DNA from: Datisca glomerata
Taxonomy: Eukaryota > Streptophyta > Magnoliopsida > Cucurbitales > Datiscaceae
DNA length: 64,000 nt
Assembly: GCA_003255025.1 (NCBI GenBank)
Contig: QANY01009049.1
Span: 124,001 to 188,000 of the forward strand
Direction: 5' to 3'
The number at the start of each line of letters is the position of its first letter. Position 1 is the first letter of the stretch. Of the stretch, positions 34,440-45,451 are shown one piece after another. The notes under the pieces were generated by a model. It had not been told where the DNA came from, did no database searches, and saw only the letters and a program-made list of their open reading frames with translations. The position numbers and the translations under genes are program-made.

Positions 34440-35530
34440 TTGTTTTCTTTATTCCAGAAAAAGCGGTAGCCTTGTGCATTGATTATCGGGCGCTCAACAA
34501 GGTAAACTAACCATCAAGAACAAGTATCCACTTTGATTGCAGACTTCAATAAGCGCGAGAGACTGATCGAAGTTGGATCTATGGGCGGGTTACTACCAAG
34601 TGCGTATCGCGGAAGGAGACGAGCCAAAGACGACCTGTGTGACAAGCAAGCAACCTACCTTACTAATAAAAGGGCATTTTCTTTGGTTATGCCTTTTGGA
34701 CTCACCAATGCCCCTGCCACCTTCTGCACCCTCCACAATGAGCTATTCCACCCGTACTTAGACGACTGGTGGTATACTTTTCTCGTGGGCTATAGCTATT
34801 CGTTAAACGACCACCTTAGCCACCTCCGGACCGTAAGGTATTAAGGAAGAAGAACCTCTATGTAAAGACGGAGAAATGCTCCTTTGGATAGACGGAGATC
34901 CTATTCCTAGGGCATTGGATGGGCATCAGAGCCATCAAGGAGTGGCAAGCACCTACCAAGGTGAGTGAGCTAATCTCGTTTTTAGGGCTCGTGAACTATT
35001 ACCGAAGATTCATGGTAAGTTACTCGAAGAGGGCTGCTCAACTCAAAAATCTCCTAAAGAAGGACGTACGGACCGATCATGGCACTTCACTGATCTGAAG
35101 AGTGTCAAAGAGCTTTTGAGGACCTAAATCAGGCAGTGATTGATGACTCCGTATTGCAGTTACCAGATTACACTAAGCCATTTGAAGTACACACGGATGC
35201 GTCAGACTATGCCATAGGCGGTGTGCTAGTACAATAAGGTAACCCAGTAGCATATGAGAGCCAAAAGTTCAATGAGACCGAAAGGCGTGATCCAAGAGAA
35301 GGAGATGACAGTAATAGTGCACTACTTGAGAACGTGGAGGCGGGTCGCGATTTGTGGTCAAGATGGATAATGTGGCGACGAGTGACTTCCTGACCCAGAA
35401 GAAAGTCACGCCAAAACAGGGATGATGGCAAGCAAGACAAACTTGCCAAGTTTGATTGATATGGTGCTAGAGTATAAGCTTTGACGGACCAACCAGGTCG
35501 CGGATGCCTTAAGTAGGAAGACAGAGCTGG
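34440..35530 (+). pseudogene. Ty3/gypsy pol fragment (RT-RNase H) within the mitochondrial insert
   Basis: Shredded gypsy reverse transcriptase: LCIDYRALNKV at about 34470-34505, GYYQVRIAEGDEPKTTCV, MPFGLTNAPATFCTL, then FLGLVNYYRRFM near 34980 and the RNase H start PFEVHTDASDYAIGGVL at about 35180-35230, ending with [12 protein letters not shown] near 35520. Frames change repeatedly. Nuclear retrotransposon fragments are often found in plant mitochondrial genomes, so it may have travelled nucleus to mitochondrion and back, or may have been inserted after transfer. Confidence 0.82.
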
Positions 35531-35678
35531 CGAATTTTAAGTTTGAGGCAGTGGCAGCCACCAGCAGGGTCACGAGTACCGCCCATTCCAATTTTGGGCG
35601 GAACAGATCTACTAATTCTTTGATTCCAGTTAGTAAGAGGGATCTTGAACTAAGAAATAGATTCAAGAAGCTAAACGA

Positions 35679-36044
35679 AAAAAGGGTATCCTGAGCAATT
35701 TTAATAATCGGGTTCATTGATATTCCCGGTATAGTAGATGCTCTCACACATACAATCATACTAAATTCGATGGAACTGTTTGATCTTAAAGGGGATCTTC
35801 TATAATTTTGCACTTGAGGGGTTCTTTCTTGGTTTCGTCCAGTCATTAATAACTTGATTATTTTTAGATAATAGTAGATAGAAAGAACGCTCGTAAGGAG
35901 TCCTATTGAAACCAAGAAAGATAGGCCTGCCTGCCATCCACACCAGAATAAATGAAGTTTTCTGAAAAAACCTGCTAGTGGATGAAGACCTCCTAAGGAT
36001 AAGAGAGATAGGGCTAGAGAGAAAATCTTAACAGTTACATCCAA
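35679..36044 (-). pseudogene. nad2: Mitochondrial nad2 exon 5 fragment
   Basis: Reads on the minus strand from [20 protein letters not shown] through [19 protein letters not shown] to [11 protein letters not shown] and the C-terminal AQDTLF, the last exon of this complex I subunit. The usual stop directly after that end is absent (TCG follows), so the frame runs into unrelated sequence. Its 5' side is cut near 36044, where rps4 sequence in the opposite direction begins, so the normal intron and upstream exons are missing. Confidence 0.85.
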
Positions 36045-36929
36045 TCACAAACTACACGAAAGTTTCCCCTTTTTCATGGGGATTTACCCATCACAGAGAT
36101 GCACATAGGAACAGAACGAACTTCATATATCCTTTTTCCACTCAATCCAGAAACAAGATCGGACGTTATTCCGGTTCGTCTCCATTTTTGTGAAACTATT
36201 CCTCAAGCAAGGCAGCCGATAAGTCATCGAAGGGTTTGTGTGAATAAAGGAATGGTAAGCATTACTCATTTTAAAGTGTCCCACGGTGATCTAATATCTT
36301 TTCAAGAAAATGACGCGAGAATCCGCGGTGAAGAAATAAGGAGATCTTTCTATATCGAAATATCAGTTGAAAAAATCATAGGAAAATTCCTGGATCACTC
36401 GGTAAGAATGTGGAGAAGAACGAAAACAGAATGGTTCCACCTACTCAAAACTAATAGGGGATGCCGCCTACTACTAAAATCCTGGTTTTTGCAACAATTG
36501 CGTTCTTCTATACAAGAAGAAGACTTAGAAAGAACAAAGAAGTTTGGATCGAAAAAAGTATGCTTAGGCAGTTCCTTCGCTGAGCACAACAGAATGAAGA
36601 GGAATTTTTATCATTTCAAATCCATATTCTTATCGAATAGAAGGAACGAGAAAAACCGAAATCTTCCTACTCCAACAAGAAGTCCTATAGTTTACAACTC
36701 TTCTTTATATAGTAATTCGACCTATTGCTCCGCATCCCCCCATCAGTTTACTATGAAGAGAAAAATCAAAAGGATCGAACTACCTACTCATTATTCGGAG
36801 GTGAATCATAGAACACTAAAAGCTGTAGTATATTATGGACCTAACATAGGTCACATCCCTCACGACATAAGATTGAAAGATCTAAACCTTCCTCTTCGGA
36901 GCAGAAACGGACGTGGCCAAAACATATAA
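36043..36929 (+). pseudogene. rps4: Mitochondrial rps4, 5'-truncated
   Basis: Small-subunit ribosomal protein S4. Sequence is readable in frame from about 36043 (FPLFHGDLPITEMH) to the usual C-terminus GNGRGQNI-like end (SRNGRGQNI). The S4 RNA-binding domain is present (PVRLHFCETIPQARQPISH, RRVCVNKGMVSITHFK). Roughly the first 70-80 residues are missing because the copy is joined to nad2 exon 5 at about 36043. The remaining frame is open to the TAA at 36927-36929. Confidence 0.9.
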
Positions 36930-37577
36930 AGATCGGCATAGTCGCTCATAAGGACATATCTATCCGGATAAAGGATAGTCTAGATCGATTCATAGATGGA
37001 TTTCTATCCATATAGATAGGTATCTCCGTGTATAGAGATTAAGATAGGGATCCATCTAGATCTTGATTCACTATTTCCATTTTTTTTCTTGATTCTGATT
37101 GATTGCCTTTTTTTTACGACAAGTTTTAAATCTTAATGCGGGCAAGGAAATATTTTTTTTCAATTATGACTTGTTGGGTCAGAGTGTAGACGAGGGAACA
37201 GAGCCCAGGAAATGGGGAAACCCGTCATAAAGCAGTCTTCTACTTCTAGTCGACTGCTGGCCTGAGAAAAGGCGGCCTCTCTCGGGAAAGATGGCCCCAT
37301 TTCTCTTCTTTCTTTTTTATTTAGGGTTTCTTTCTTTTTTCAGGGTCCCAGAACACTAAAAGGTGGGGGAGAAGCAAGCCGAAACTCTGATCGATCTGGA
37401 AACATAAAAAATTCTCGGTGTCGAGAGAGATTTGAGATTCCGTAAGTAACTCAGCGAGTGCTTTCTAAGAGAAGAAGAAAATGAAATACGAACAACCGTG
37501 CTGGTCCTAATAGATCGACTTTAATGCTAGTTCTTGCTCCAGCATAAAAGTTCCATTTCAGGGAAGGACGACGTACC

Positions 37578-38195
37578 ACGATACTTTCTGTTTTGTCGAG
37601 CCCTGCTTTGGTCTCTGGTTTGATGGTTGCACGTGCCAAAAATCCAGTACATTCCGTTTTTTTTCCCATCCCAGTCTTTCACAACACTTCAGGTTTATTT
37701 CTTTTGTTAGGTCTCGACTTCTCCGCTATGATCTTCCCAGTAGTTCATATAGGAGCTATAGCCGTTTCATTCCTATTCGTTGTTATGATGTTCCATATTC
37801 AAATAGCGGAGATTCACGAAGAAGTATTGCTCTATTTACCAGTGAGTGGTATTATTGGACTGATCCTTTGGTGGGAAATGTTCTTCATTTTAGATAATGA
37901 AACCATTCCATTACTACCAACCCAAAGAAATACGACCTCTCTGAGATATACGGTTTATGCCGGAAAGGTACGAAGTTGGACTAATTTGGAAACATTGGGC
38001 AATTTACTTTATACCTACTATTTCGTCTGGTTTTTGGTTTCTAGTCTGATTTTATTAGTAGCCATGATTGGGGCTATAGTACTGACTATGCATAGGACTA
38101 CTAAGGTGAAAAGACAGGATGTATTCCGACGAAATGCTATTGATTTTAGGAGGACTATAATGAGGAGAACGACAGACCCACTAACGATCTACTAA
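37578..38195 (+). pseudogene. nad6: Mitochondrial nad6 copy in the nucleus
   Basis: Complex I subunit 6, complete at 205 residues if read from ACG 37578-37580 (edited to AUG). Signatures are ILSVLSSPALVSGLMVARA, SAMIFPVVHIGAIAVSFLF, VVMMFHIQIAEIHEEVLL and the C-terminus RRTTDPLTIY. Several Pro and Ser codons stand where the edited protein has Leu, so the copy is genomic rather than cDNA-derived. No stop interrupts it. It lies 650 bases after rps4 in the same direction. Confidence 0.92.
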
Positions 38196-38501
38196 AGGGA
38201 AGTAGCTTGATTGGTTCAAATCCAAGTCGTGAGAAGGCAGTGACGGTGAGGAAAAGGCGTAGGTTGGCCTGGCTTTGGCTTGCTCTGGTCATTATGGAGA
38301 TTGATGATCCCTGTGCAAAGAAGAAGTAAGAGTCCCTTAAAGAACTCCCAGTGTATAAAGGAAGTACCGTTCGGGCCCCCCAGTCGTCGCAGGGGTCCCT
38401 CACTCGGGTATCAGGACTCTTAAGGATATAACGGTGCATTGAAAGATCCAACAGTAAAAAAGGAAAAAGAAGGGGGGTTCTAAAAAGGAAGAAAAATAGA
38501 A

Positions 38502-39008
38502 ATGAAAGTGAAAATTAGTACAACAAGAAAATATGTGCTCCTAACCTTGACTCATGCTGATATGAGACCAGAGATAGAGAAGCATCATGTTAAGGATAGG
38601 ATAAGAGGGGTCTTCGAGAGTCTAGCTATTGTGGTAGTAAAGGAATCGCACGAGGAGAGTGGAGACCATTTTCATGCAGGACTCATAGCAAAAGATGCCT
38701 CAAAGCATACGGCCACGAAAAAAATGAGGGCAGGATTCCCGGAGTGGGAGGGGAGAATGAAACAAGGGTAGATTGATACAATAGAAACCTCTGGTAAAAT
38801 GCCCACCCGTAACCTAGTAGATAAAGTACATTACATAGTCTGTTTTAGGGATTGGCAACTTACCCATTCAGTTACTTTGGCACTGGACGTTCCAAAAATG
38901 GGTACTATCGGGTCGGGTGAATTCAATAATAGACGCCTGTTGGCATTCCAGCCTTCCTTCTCCTTTCAGAGCCTACCCGAAAGAGAATCCAGTACTTCTT
39001 GGACGTGA
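38502..39008 (+). pseudogene. Rep-like (HUH endonuclease) ORF fragment in mitochondrial DNA
   Basis: The first frame (38502-38771) reads KYVLLTLTHADMRPEIEKHH, then VVVKESHEESGDHFHAGL and KHTATKKMRAGFPEWEGR. A beta-strand followed by LTLTHAD (motif I-like) and a His-hydrophobic-His pair (HFH, motif II) are the pattern of rolling-circle Rep nucleases of plasmids and ssDNA viruses. The frame ends at a TAG (38769-38771), before the catalytic Tyr motif would be expected; a short ORF follows (38799-39008) without a clear motif III. Function is inferred from the two motifs only; similar ORFs may exist in plant mitochondrial genomes as plasmid relics. Confidence 0.5.
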
Positions 39009-42000
39009 ATATCTGAATAGGACGACCCGCCCCGTGGTTTGCTTCGGAACAAAACAATTAGAATGAGGCTCGGTCAACTGGAATGTTTATTATCCATATA
39101 GGGGATCTTTCAATGGAGAAGATCCATCGACCTGAGACGAAGAGAAAGGTCTATCTATTTTATTTAGTTATTCAGTTAAACCAATGATTCGTTATTGTAA
39201 CAGATAGCAACAACCATTTCATCTGGCATGCGTATTTTTAATTTTCCAATGGATTTACATATTTCATTAATAGAAATTTCTTGATGTAGTGAGTAATAAC
39301 TCTAGTTGTTCGCTGTTCAAGAATTCTTGTTTGGGCAGTTCATACCATCCATACATAATGTTTTGATCTAAGATTTTAATTCTTCCATGTTTCAGCAGTA
39401 GTATATAGTTCCATGGAGCTAAGGTTCAAAATATGGAAGAAACTGGTGTTTTCACGACTCTACCACCCAGTCAATTCTGTTCCACTTAATCCCTATTTCA
39501 TGGCCACATCTTTTTCCGACTAAGGAATGGGAAACCTTTCTCTTGTTACATGAATCCAATTTTCATTTAATCCAGAAAAAGCCATATTTTTCTCAACAAT
39601 GTCTTTGTCATTTGATCCAATAGCATTCTGGAAGAGATTTTATAAATATTTAGAACTCTCGGATGGAGTATTAGAATGGAAAAATCCATTAGATAATGAA
39701 CTCTTGGTTCTAAGCCATCTCTGGCGATGAATCATCAATCCGATCTTGTTTCAGAAGCTGGTAGAGAGTAGAGAATATAATAGGCTGTGATGCCAGAAGA
39801 AGGGGAGAGAGATTTTCACTCTTGAGAGATCCTTTGAGTACGAGCAGGGGGATAGAAGATAAGGTAGGCTAAGCCTGAAAGGGAGAAAGTAGAGTTAGAT
39901 CCGAAGCCATTAATTCTGTTGGAGGAAGATCCGTAGGAGAGATAATTGCTTTTTTGTGTTGAAGAAGCTTAAATAAAATAAGCTCTTGCTCACGAATCCC
40001 TTTCAGGTGCAGATGAATATGCTGTTTAGCTTGGGACTAGGGCTTGTGATCCTTCTCTTAACGGTAGAACAAAAATCACAAAGGAGCTCTCCTAAGCAAG
40101 CTGCGGAGTCGTAGACCATTTCTTTAAAGACGGGATGGGATCTTTCCTTCTGATCCTAAGCTGTGAACTCATGGTCAAATGGCTTCCGAGGTGGGCTTTC
40201 CCTTCTCTATGGTAACATGGTCTTCTCCTAGGCTTTCTCTTGGTGGAGGAAGGGCTACTAGAAGCCTAGAAGGAAAAGAAGTCTGGGCTGGGGAACGAAG
40301 TGACTTACGTGATGAAATTAAGCGAGGGAAGGAACCCCGAGGAAAGAAGAAATGCTATCTAGCCCGGCAAAGGGGATATCAAGATTCACGTGCGAAGGGA
40401 CGTGCGAAAGGCTTCCTAGTAAGCCTTGGTTCCTGGTATAAGAAAGAAAGTAGAGCTAGGCAAGGTCTTCTGTGAGTGAACGAGATGAGGATCGAGGCAG
40501 TCCCCCCCAGGGTAGGTGCTTTCTTCGCGAGTATGTCTGTTGATGGCGTTGTGTCCTATCTGCTCAAGGAAAGCTGTCCAACTCAATGTGTTGCGCATCA
40601 ACGGCATTTGCTACATAATCCGCATCTGTTATAAGAATTGCTACTATAAGGGAGGAGTGAAAGTTTGCTTAGTATTCTCGGACCCGGGGGTGATTCAATT
40701 CACTTCTTCAACTGCTAAGAAGAAATTTATTCCCAAATCGGGATTCCTATAAGAAGTATGAAAATCAGGCTCAGGACAGCGATGAGGATTAGTGGGCAAT
40801 TACCTTATTAAAAGAGGATAATAGCTCATTAGATCCATGCCACTTCGAACTCCAAGTCTTAAGCAAACTGGCATCTACCTTGCCTTGCTCTATAACCGGA
40901 ATAGATAGATTCAAGGGGCGAAGGAAAGAGAGTTCTTTGAGTGAGAAAGTTCAACTTCTCCCACGGGGAAAGAAAGCCTTTCTAGTGAAGCTAGCCTATT
41001 AGGCGCTGTGTAAGAGCTCTATGCTATCTATGGAATAGCGGTCAGTGCTGCTCGATTGACTGCTTGAAAGTTTGAACCAAGTCTTAGATTCGGAAGAGAA
41101 GTAGGCGTAGAGGATATTGGGAAAGATCCATCATCTGGTTAACTGCTTTAGGAGTGCCGACTCTAGGCTAGAGAAAAGATGGGCTATTACTGAAGCTGTG
41201 AAAAAGAATTTATAGCGAAAGTTTTCTTTTCTTAGTTTAGTCACCGATAAAGAAAGTAGCTAGGCTTCCTGGTGGTATGAAAGAAAGAGATCTTAGTGCC
41301 TTAGACGACCTAGAAGGAGGATTGCTTCTCTCACCCGTAGGCGCAAGGAGCGTAGCCCAAGATTCTTTTGAGACGAATGAATGCCGAAGAAAGGAAGGCC
41401 TGAGAGCTTACTCCGCTGTTCGTGGTGGAGTAAGGGCTTAGGAGTAGTAGGGGTAAAGGCATGCCTTAAGGCATCTCGTGACCCAGGGTAGGCGCATTAG
41501 ACTGAATTAGTGTTTGTTTTGGAATTTGTAGCAAGAGAATAAGAAGAATTGAATGACAAAACGATATTATCTGATTTTAAAGTGGACTAGGAGCGGAAGG
41601 CGAAAGGGAATTTCTTTAGTTAGGAAGGAAAGCAAGTGACATCTGAAAGTCTGATTCGGATTCTACTCTCTCGCTCTTCCATAAATAATTACGATTGACC
41701 AGAGGGAGAAGCTCTGATTCCTCTTGTTGAATCGACTCTTCACAACGTATCGTATTACTAAAAAGCACTCAAATATGTTGTATGTAAGGGCGAGAGGGTC
41801 TCAAAGAGACAACCACTGTTTACTAGCAAGCATTGAAAGCAGATGCCAGAATGACTCTTTGACCTGAATGACGTAATAAAGGAACTAGCTGCCATCAAGA
41901 CTGAACGAGATGAGGATCAAAGAAAACCGAACTCACTGTGATAAGCAAAGTGGTTCATTTGACCATAAAAGCAGAAAAAAGGAAAGAGAACAGATGAAAG

Positions 42001-43033
42001 TTCGCCCAATGGAAGCGAGTGACTCAAGGTATGCCATCGCTCTTCTCTTTTGTCCTGAGACTCGGTTGGGGTAGTTCAGTGAGCGAGGAGAAGAGTCGAT
42101 AGCTGTTAAAAAGAAGAAATGAAATCAGCTCTAGAGCTAGGAGTTCTATGTCTAGGTTGAGGGTTGAGGAGAGTCCTTTTAGTTAATCTTAGCCGCTACC
42201 CTACTTATCCCAGCTCTAAAGGCAGCTACTGACTCGATAGCTCAAGTTGAGTCGACTGTGATTCTTCTTGTTCCGCTGTGAATGGTGTCGGAAGGCCGTC
42301 GCTCTAAAGGGGCAGCTTGATGGCAGCTATCCTGCTCTGTCTGAAAGAATTGGAATGAATTGGTGTGGTTCTCTAGCTCTTTCTTTTGAGACGAATTCAT
42401 TCCGAATAAAGGAAGGCAGAAAGGCAAGGGAGCAAGGAAAGGGCGACTCAAGCCACAGTGTGCGTGTTGTGTTTTTATCGCACCCCCTAAACAAATAGGA
42501 AGAACTGCTAAGAACAAGACTTTGCTAACCTTTCGGACAAGACTAGTCGTATGAATATCCTATCCTCCCTTTCGAAACTAGGCTACGACTTGGAAAAACC
42601 AAACTCGAGCAAGCTGATCAGATCAAGACAATCACCAAACTAGCTAACTTAGGATATTCAGATACCGCTTGGCTTACGACTAATACTAACTGGGGGCTCA
42701 AGTTGCGAAATCAAGGGCGTCTGTCTTTAATGCTTGATTTTATCCTCAATCGCCTTCGGCATTCGACTAAAGCTGTGATTAAGACCCTGGTTACTGGAGA
42801 ACAGCCATCGGACCAGATTTGTCGTAAAATTGAGATTATTTCATTTCCTTCCTTATCAGAGAGGAGCCCTTTAGGGAGCGGGGCTTCTTTCTTGAAAAAG
42901 GGGGAGTGAGAGGGGAAGGAAGAATGGAAAGCCCTCACTTTATTGATGGGACATTTTGATCCCCTTTTCCTCNCCCCCCCCCCCCCCCCCCCCCGGTTCT
43001 GGTTCAGGAAAGGGTCAACGCTAGGATCTTACT
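39009..43033. other. Mitochondrial intergenic sequence
   Basis: No standard mitochondrial gene recognised. A coding-like stretch at about 39590-39730 ([18 protein letters not shown]) has no identified relative. A related segment with GAGACGAAT and AAAGGAAGGC occurs at 41367-41400 and 42385-42420. A C homopolymer with one N lies at 42973-42995. Confidence 0.45.
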
Positions 43034-44174
43034 TCAAAGCAATCTCTGGAGTTTTCCTTGATCCGAACGGGTCTTGCAAGAAAATAGGATTTCATATTGA
43101 GCTCCAAATATACGCTATTGGGATAGGATGGCTCCTACTAGCTCCCCCTCGTAAGAACCGCACGTGCGAGTTCACCCGCATACGGCTCAAGTGGCGAAGG
43201 CCCTTTCCTTCGCGCTTGGTAAGCGCTTCGCTGTAGTGAAGCTTACTGCTAGCCTATCGGCTAGAGCCAAGCTTCGACCGCGACTGCTTGTCGCTTCTGG
43301 CCGCCTTATTCCGTCACCCGAGATCCAAGTCAGCACCGACAAAGAGCTCTTTCTTCCTCGCGGCCGGGCCAGCTTGGAAGCAAGCTACCTGTCGCCTATC
43401 TCACCCCTTTCTCTAATAAGAAGGTCAGCTTCCAAAGCTCCTTCCTTCAGCTGGGTAAGCCTTCATTTTTTGGATCGTCTTCTGCCCAATGCGGTACCCT
43501 CCCATTTTTTGGTTCCCATTGGGTTTACCTTGTTTACAGGTCGACCCCATGGCAGCAAGAAAAGGTGATCTTGTGCTATACTCCAGTGATCTCTTTCCTA
43601 CCGAGGCACGCAAACTCCCATCGTGTCCCAAATCACATTCCGTGAATCGAAATGGGAAGCCTACTCATCCATCAGCTCCTCTCGTAGATCGGTGCGGTTT
43701 TACGAAGCGTCTAAGCACAGTTTACTCGCGTTGATCAATCAAGAGCTTTGCCGCCACCCCTTAAGGTTACCTGTTGTATCATACATTTCTTGCATTATTT
43801 TTCACGCTTCATACCCCCTCTTTCTTCTTAAGTTAAGGTAAAGGGCCAGGCATGGTGGGGTAGGAGCATTCTGTCGGCAATCTTTTTGGTTTGACCAAGA
43901 AGTCTTATGTCCTCCGAGTCGCACGGCGTTTTAACTGAAAGAACTTCTTGCGCAATTCATGCCTTTTTGTTTTTATGACAAAAAATTATTTATTGATTTC
44001 CATTTCAAATTATTCTCTAGACTTTTTATCAATATGAGGTGATCGTAACACAGTATATAAGACTCGTGATTCAGGCAATCCAATCTTCCGTGTGTAAGGC
44101 GGAAGCCCCGAAAAATGGTTTTCAAAAAATGGGTGATCAAAAGATCGAATCACTATGCGTATCTTGGTGGTCGT
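43034..44174 (-). pseudogene. rps10: Mitochondrial rps10 with group II intron, decayed
   Basis: Ribosomal protein S10. Exon 1 (43925-44174) starts at ACG (edited to AUG) and reads TTKIRIVIRSFDHPFFENHF and GLPPYTRKIGLPESRVLY. After LRSPHIDKKSRE comes TAA in place of Gln and soon a second TAA, then ELRKKFFQLKR up to the donor at 43924. Exon 2 (43034-43116) reads QRIFGAQYEILFSCKTRS to KLQRLL and TGA. The exons give 110 residues, the family length. The 808-bp intron (43117-43924) begins GTGCGAC, as group II introns do. Intron retention and unedited codons show DNA transfer; the C-to-T stops show decay. Confidence 0.9.
43155..43188 (-). ncRNA. Group II intron domain V of the rps10 intron
   Basis: On the minus strand the 34-nt hairpin starts GAGCCGTATGCGG, has a GTGA tetraloop of GNRA type and ends CGCACGTGCGGTTC. 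Length, catalytic AGC triad and loop match domain V. It lies 38 bases before the 3' splice site, leaving room for domain VI. Confidence 0.88.
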
Positions 44175-44598
44175 GACTTTTGGTGGTCTTTCTTTTTGGC
44201 TTACTCCTCTTCCTGTTCTATTGATCAGAAGCATCCAGCAGCGCCACGCCGGTTTAGAATTCTATTCTAAGGGCTAAGGCTCTCCTTATCCCCCATCTCT
44301 TTTCTTTCCTCCCTGGCCGTGTGTGGGCCACACTTCAGAAAGAGGCCCTACAGGGGTCCTTCACTTACTTATGTGAGCCCCCCGCCCGCTCACGCTCCTT
44401 ACCAACAACCCGGCACTTCACCGGAACACAGCATAGGTTAGTCCAACAACCAGTTGGCTCCTCGCCGCTGCGCATTAGCAGAAAAAAGTAAGTGAATAGC
44501 CAGTCCCATGCAACTTTCTCAATCGGTTTCCTTTATCCTGTTGCAGAAATATGCAACTCAAGAAAAGAAAGGCTTCTATTCTTGTGAATTAGAAAGCA

Positions 44599-45096
44599 CT
44601 AAAAAAACTTGTGCATAGAACTTGCTATCTTTTTCATTTCTGTTTTTACAAAGTCAGATAAGAAATGAGTTAGAGATGAAATAGAGTATTCATCTCTGTC
44701 TATCTTAACTAACGAAAAATATAAATTCGTAATTGATGGGAATTCAATTGAAAGGCTCTCCGAGCCTTGCGTCAGATTGGATGAGTTCTTCAAATTGATA
44801 AAAAAAATTAGATAAATGGTTTTCTCCGCTATTTGAAGAATTTCGTTTGCATCTTTTGAGGCATGCTCTTTGTAAAGCCAAATCAGGTTTGCGAGAATTT
44901 GTGGTTGCGGACCCGGAACCAGAAGTGGTAGTTGGTGTAATACTGCTGCAGATGGGCCCGCCGCCTGAGAATTAGAGCAAGAAGCACTCTCACGCTCTCG
45001 AAGGGTAAGCGGTTGAGCGGGATGAGCCGCCTTGTTTTCCGCAAGAGATCGGGGGACAGGTTCCCCCGAGCCTCCCCCAGGGGGGGCGAGTCTCAA
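44599..45096 (-). CDS. Unrecognised mitochondrial-type ORF (165 aa)
   Basis: Starts MRLAPPGGGSGEPVPRSLAE, has a Pro/Ala/Leu-rich stretch (AVLHQLPLLVPGPQPQILA), then a segment with LANLIWLYKEHASKD and a Lys-rich end. It lies upstream of rps10 on the same strand. I do not recognise it. It may be one of the chimeric or lineage-specific ORFs of plant mitochondria, or chance. Confidence 0.3.
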   Translation of the reverse strand: MRLAPPGGGSGEPVPRSLAENKAAHPAQPLTLRERESASCSNSQAAGPSAAVLHQLPLLVPGPQPQILANLIWLYKEHASKDANEILQIAEKTIYLIFFINLKNSSNLTQGSESLSIEFPSITNLYFSLVKIDRDEYSISSLTHFLSDFVKTEMKKIASSMHKFF

Positions 45097-45319
45097 TTCG
45101 AGATAGAGAGAGATCTCCTCTTCAAATTCTTAGGAATGTACAGATTCGCGCTCTGAATTTGAATCGCGAAATGGAAATGCTAGAGGCGGCTCGTCTGATT
45201 CAGATAGAATCAGATATCTTATTTTATTTGACTATAAACTTGATTATAGAATCAAAAAGAGTAAATATGAAATGTGAAATCATCTTTCCTTTTCGTGCCA
45301 TATGCGCTTAGACTTTACT

Positions 45320-45404
45320 TTATCCCCCTTTTTTTCCTTGTCCAATATTTGTTCTCGAAAGTCTTCGTTTCCGTGTAGAAGCAAACTCTCCAAATTTATG
45401 TCCG
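45320..45404 (-). pseudogene. rps19: Mitochondrial rps19, C-terminal fragment at the NUMT border
   Basis: The minus strand reads GHKFGEFASTRKRRLSRTNI and GQGKKGG to a TAA, the C-terminus of ribosomal protein S19. The homology ends at 45404, where non-mitochondrial sequence (TTAATTAAGCTAG) begins, so the junction cuts the gene and fixes the right border of the insert. Confidence 0.85.
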
Positions 45405-45451
45405 TTAATTAAGCTAGAAATTGTAATTGACAAAATTGTGCCTAAGTTAAC
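45405..45451. repeat. Direct copy of a downstream segment at the NUMT border
   Basis: TTAATTAAGCTAGAAATTGT and the following bases, through TGCCTAAGTTA, are identical to 45921-45967 about 515 bases downstream. It sits between the mitochondrial DNA and the foldback arm, as templated filler at a repair junction would. Confidence 0.75.

Larger units (their letters stand above)
28561..45404. mobile_element. Nuclear insertion of mitochondrial DNA (NUMT), ~16.8 kb
   Basis: A block with plant mitochondrial genes and intergenic sequence, flanked by nuclear repeats. It carries nad4L and atp4 (adjacent, as often in angiosperm mitochondria), nad2 exon 5, rps4, nad6, rps10 with its group II intron and the end of rps19. 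Unedited states (ACG starts in nad4L, nad6 and rps10; Pro where edited proteins have Leu) and intron retention show transfer as DNA. Stops by C-to-T change in atp4 and rps10 fit decay of methylated cytosines in the nucleus. A misassembled organelle contig is excluded only if reads span both junctions. Confidence 0.88.

Noticed and set aside
38190..38240. tRNA T-arm-like GGTTCAAATCC after nad6
   Set aside because: Only a weak stem, and no acceptor, D or anticodon arms around it.
43164..43841. Plus-strand ORFs of 70-134 codons between 43.1 and 43.8 kb
   Set aside because: They lie inside the minus-strand rps10 group II intron and show no conserved motif.
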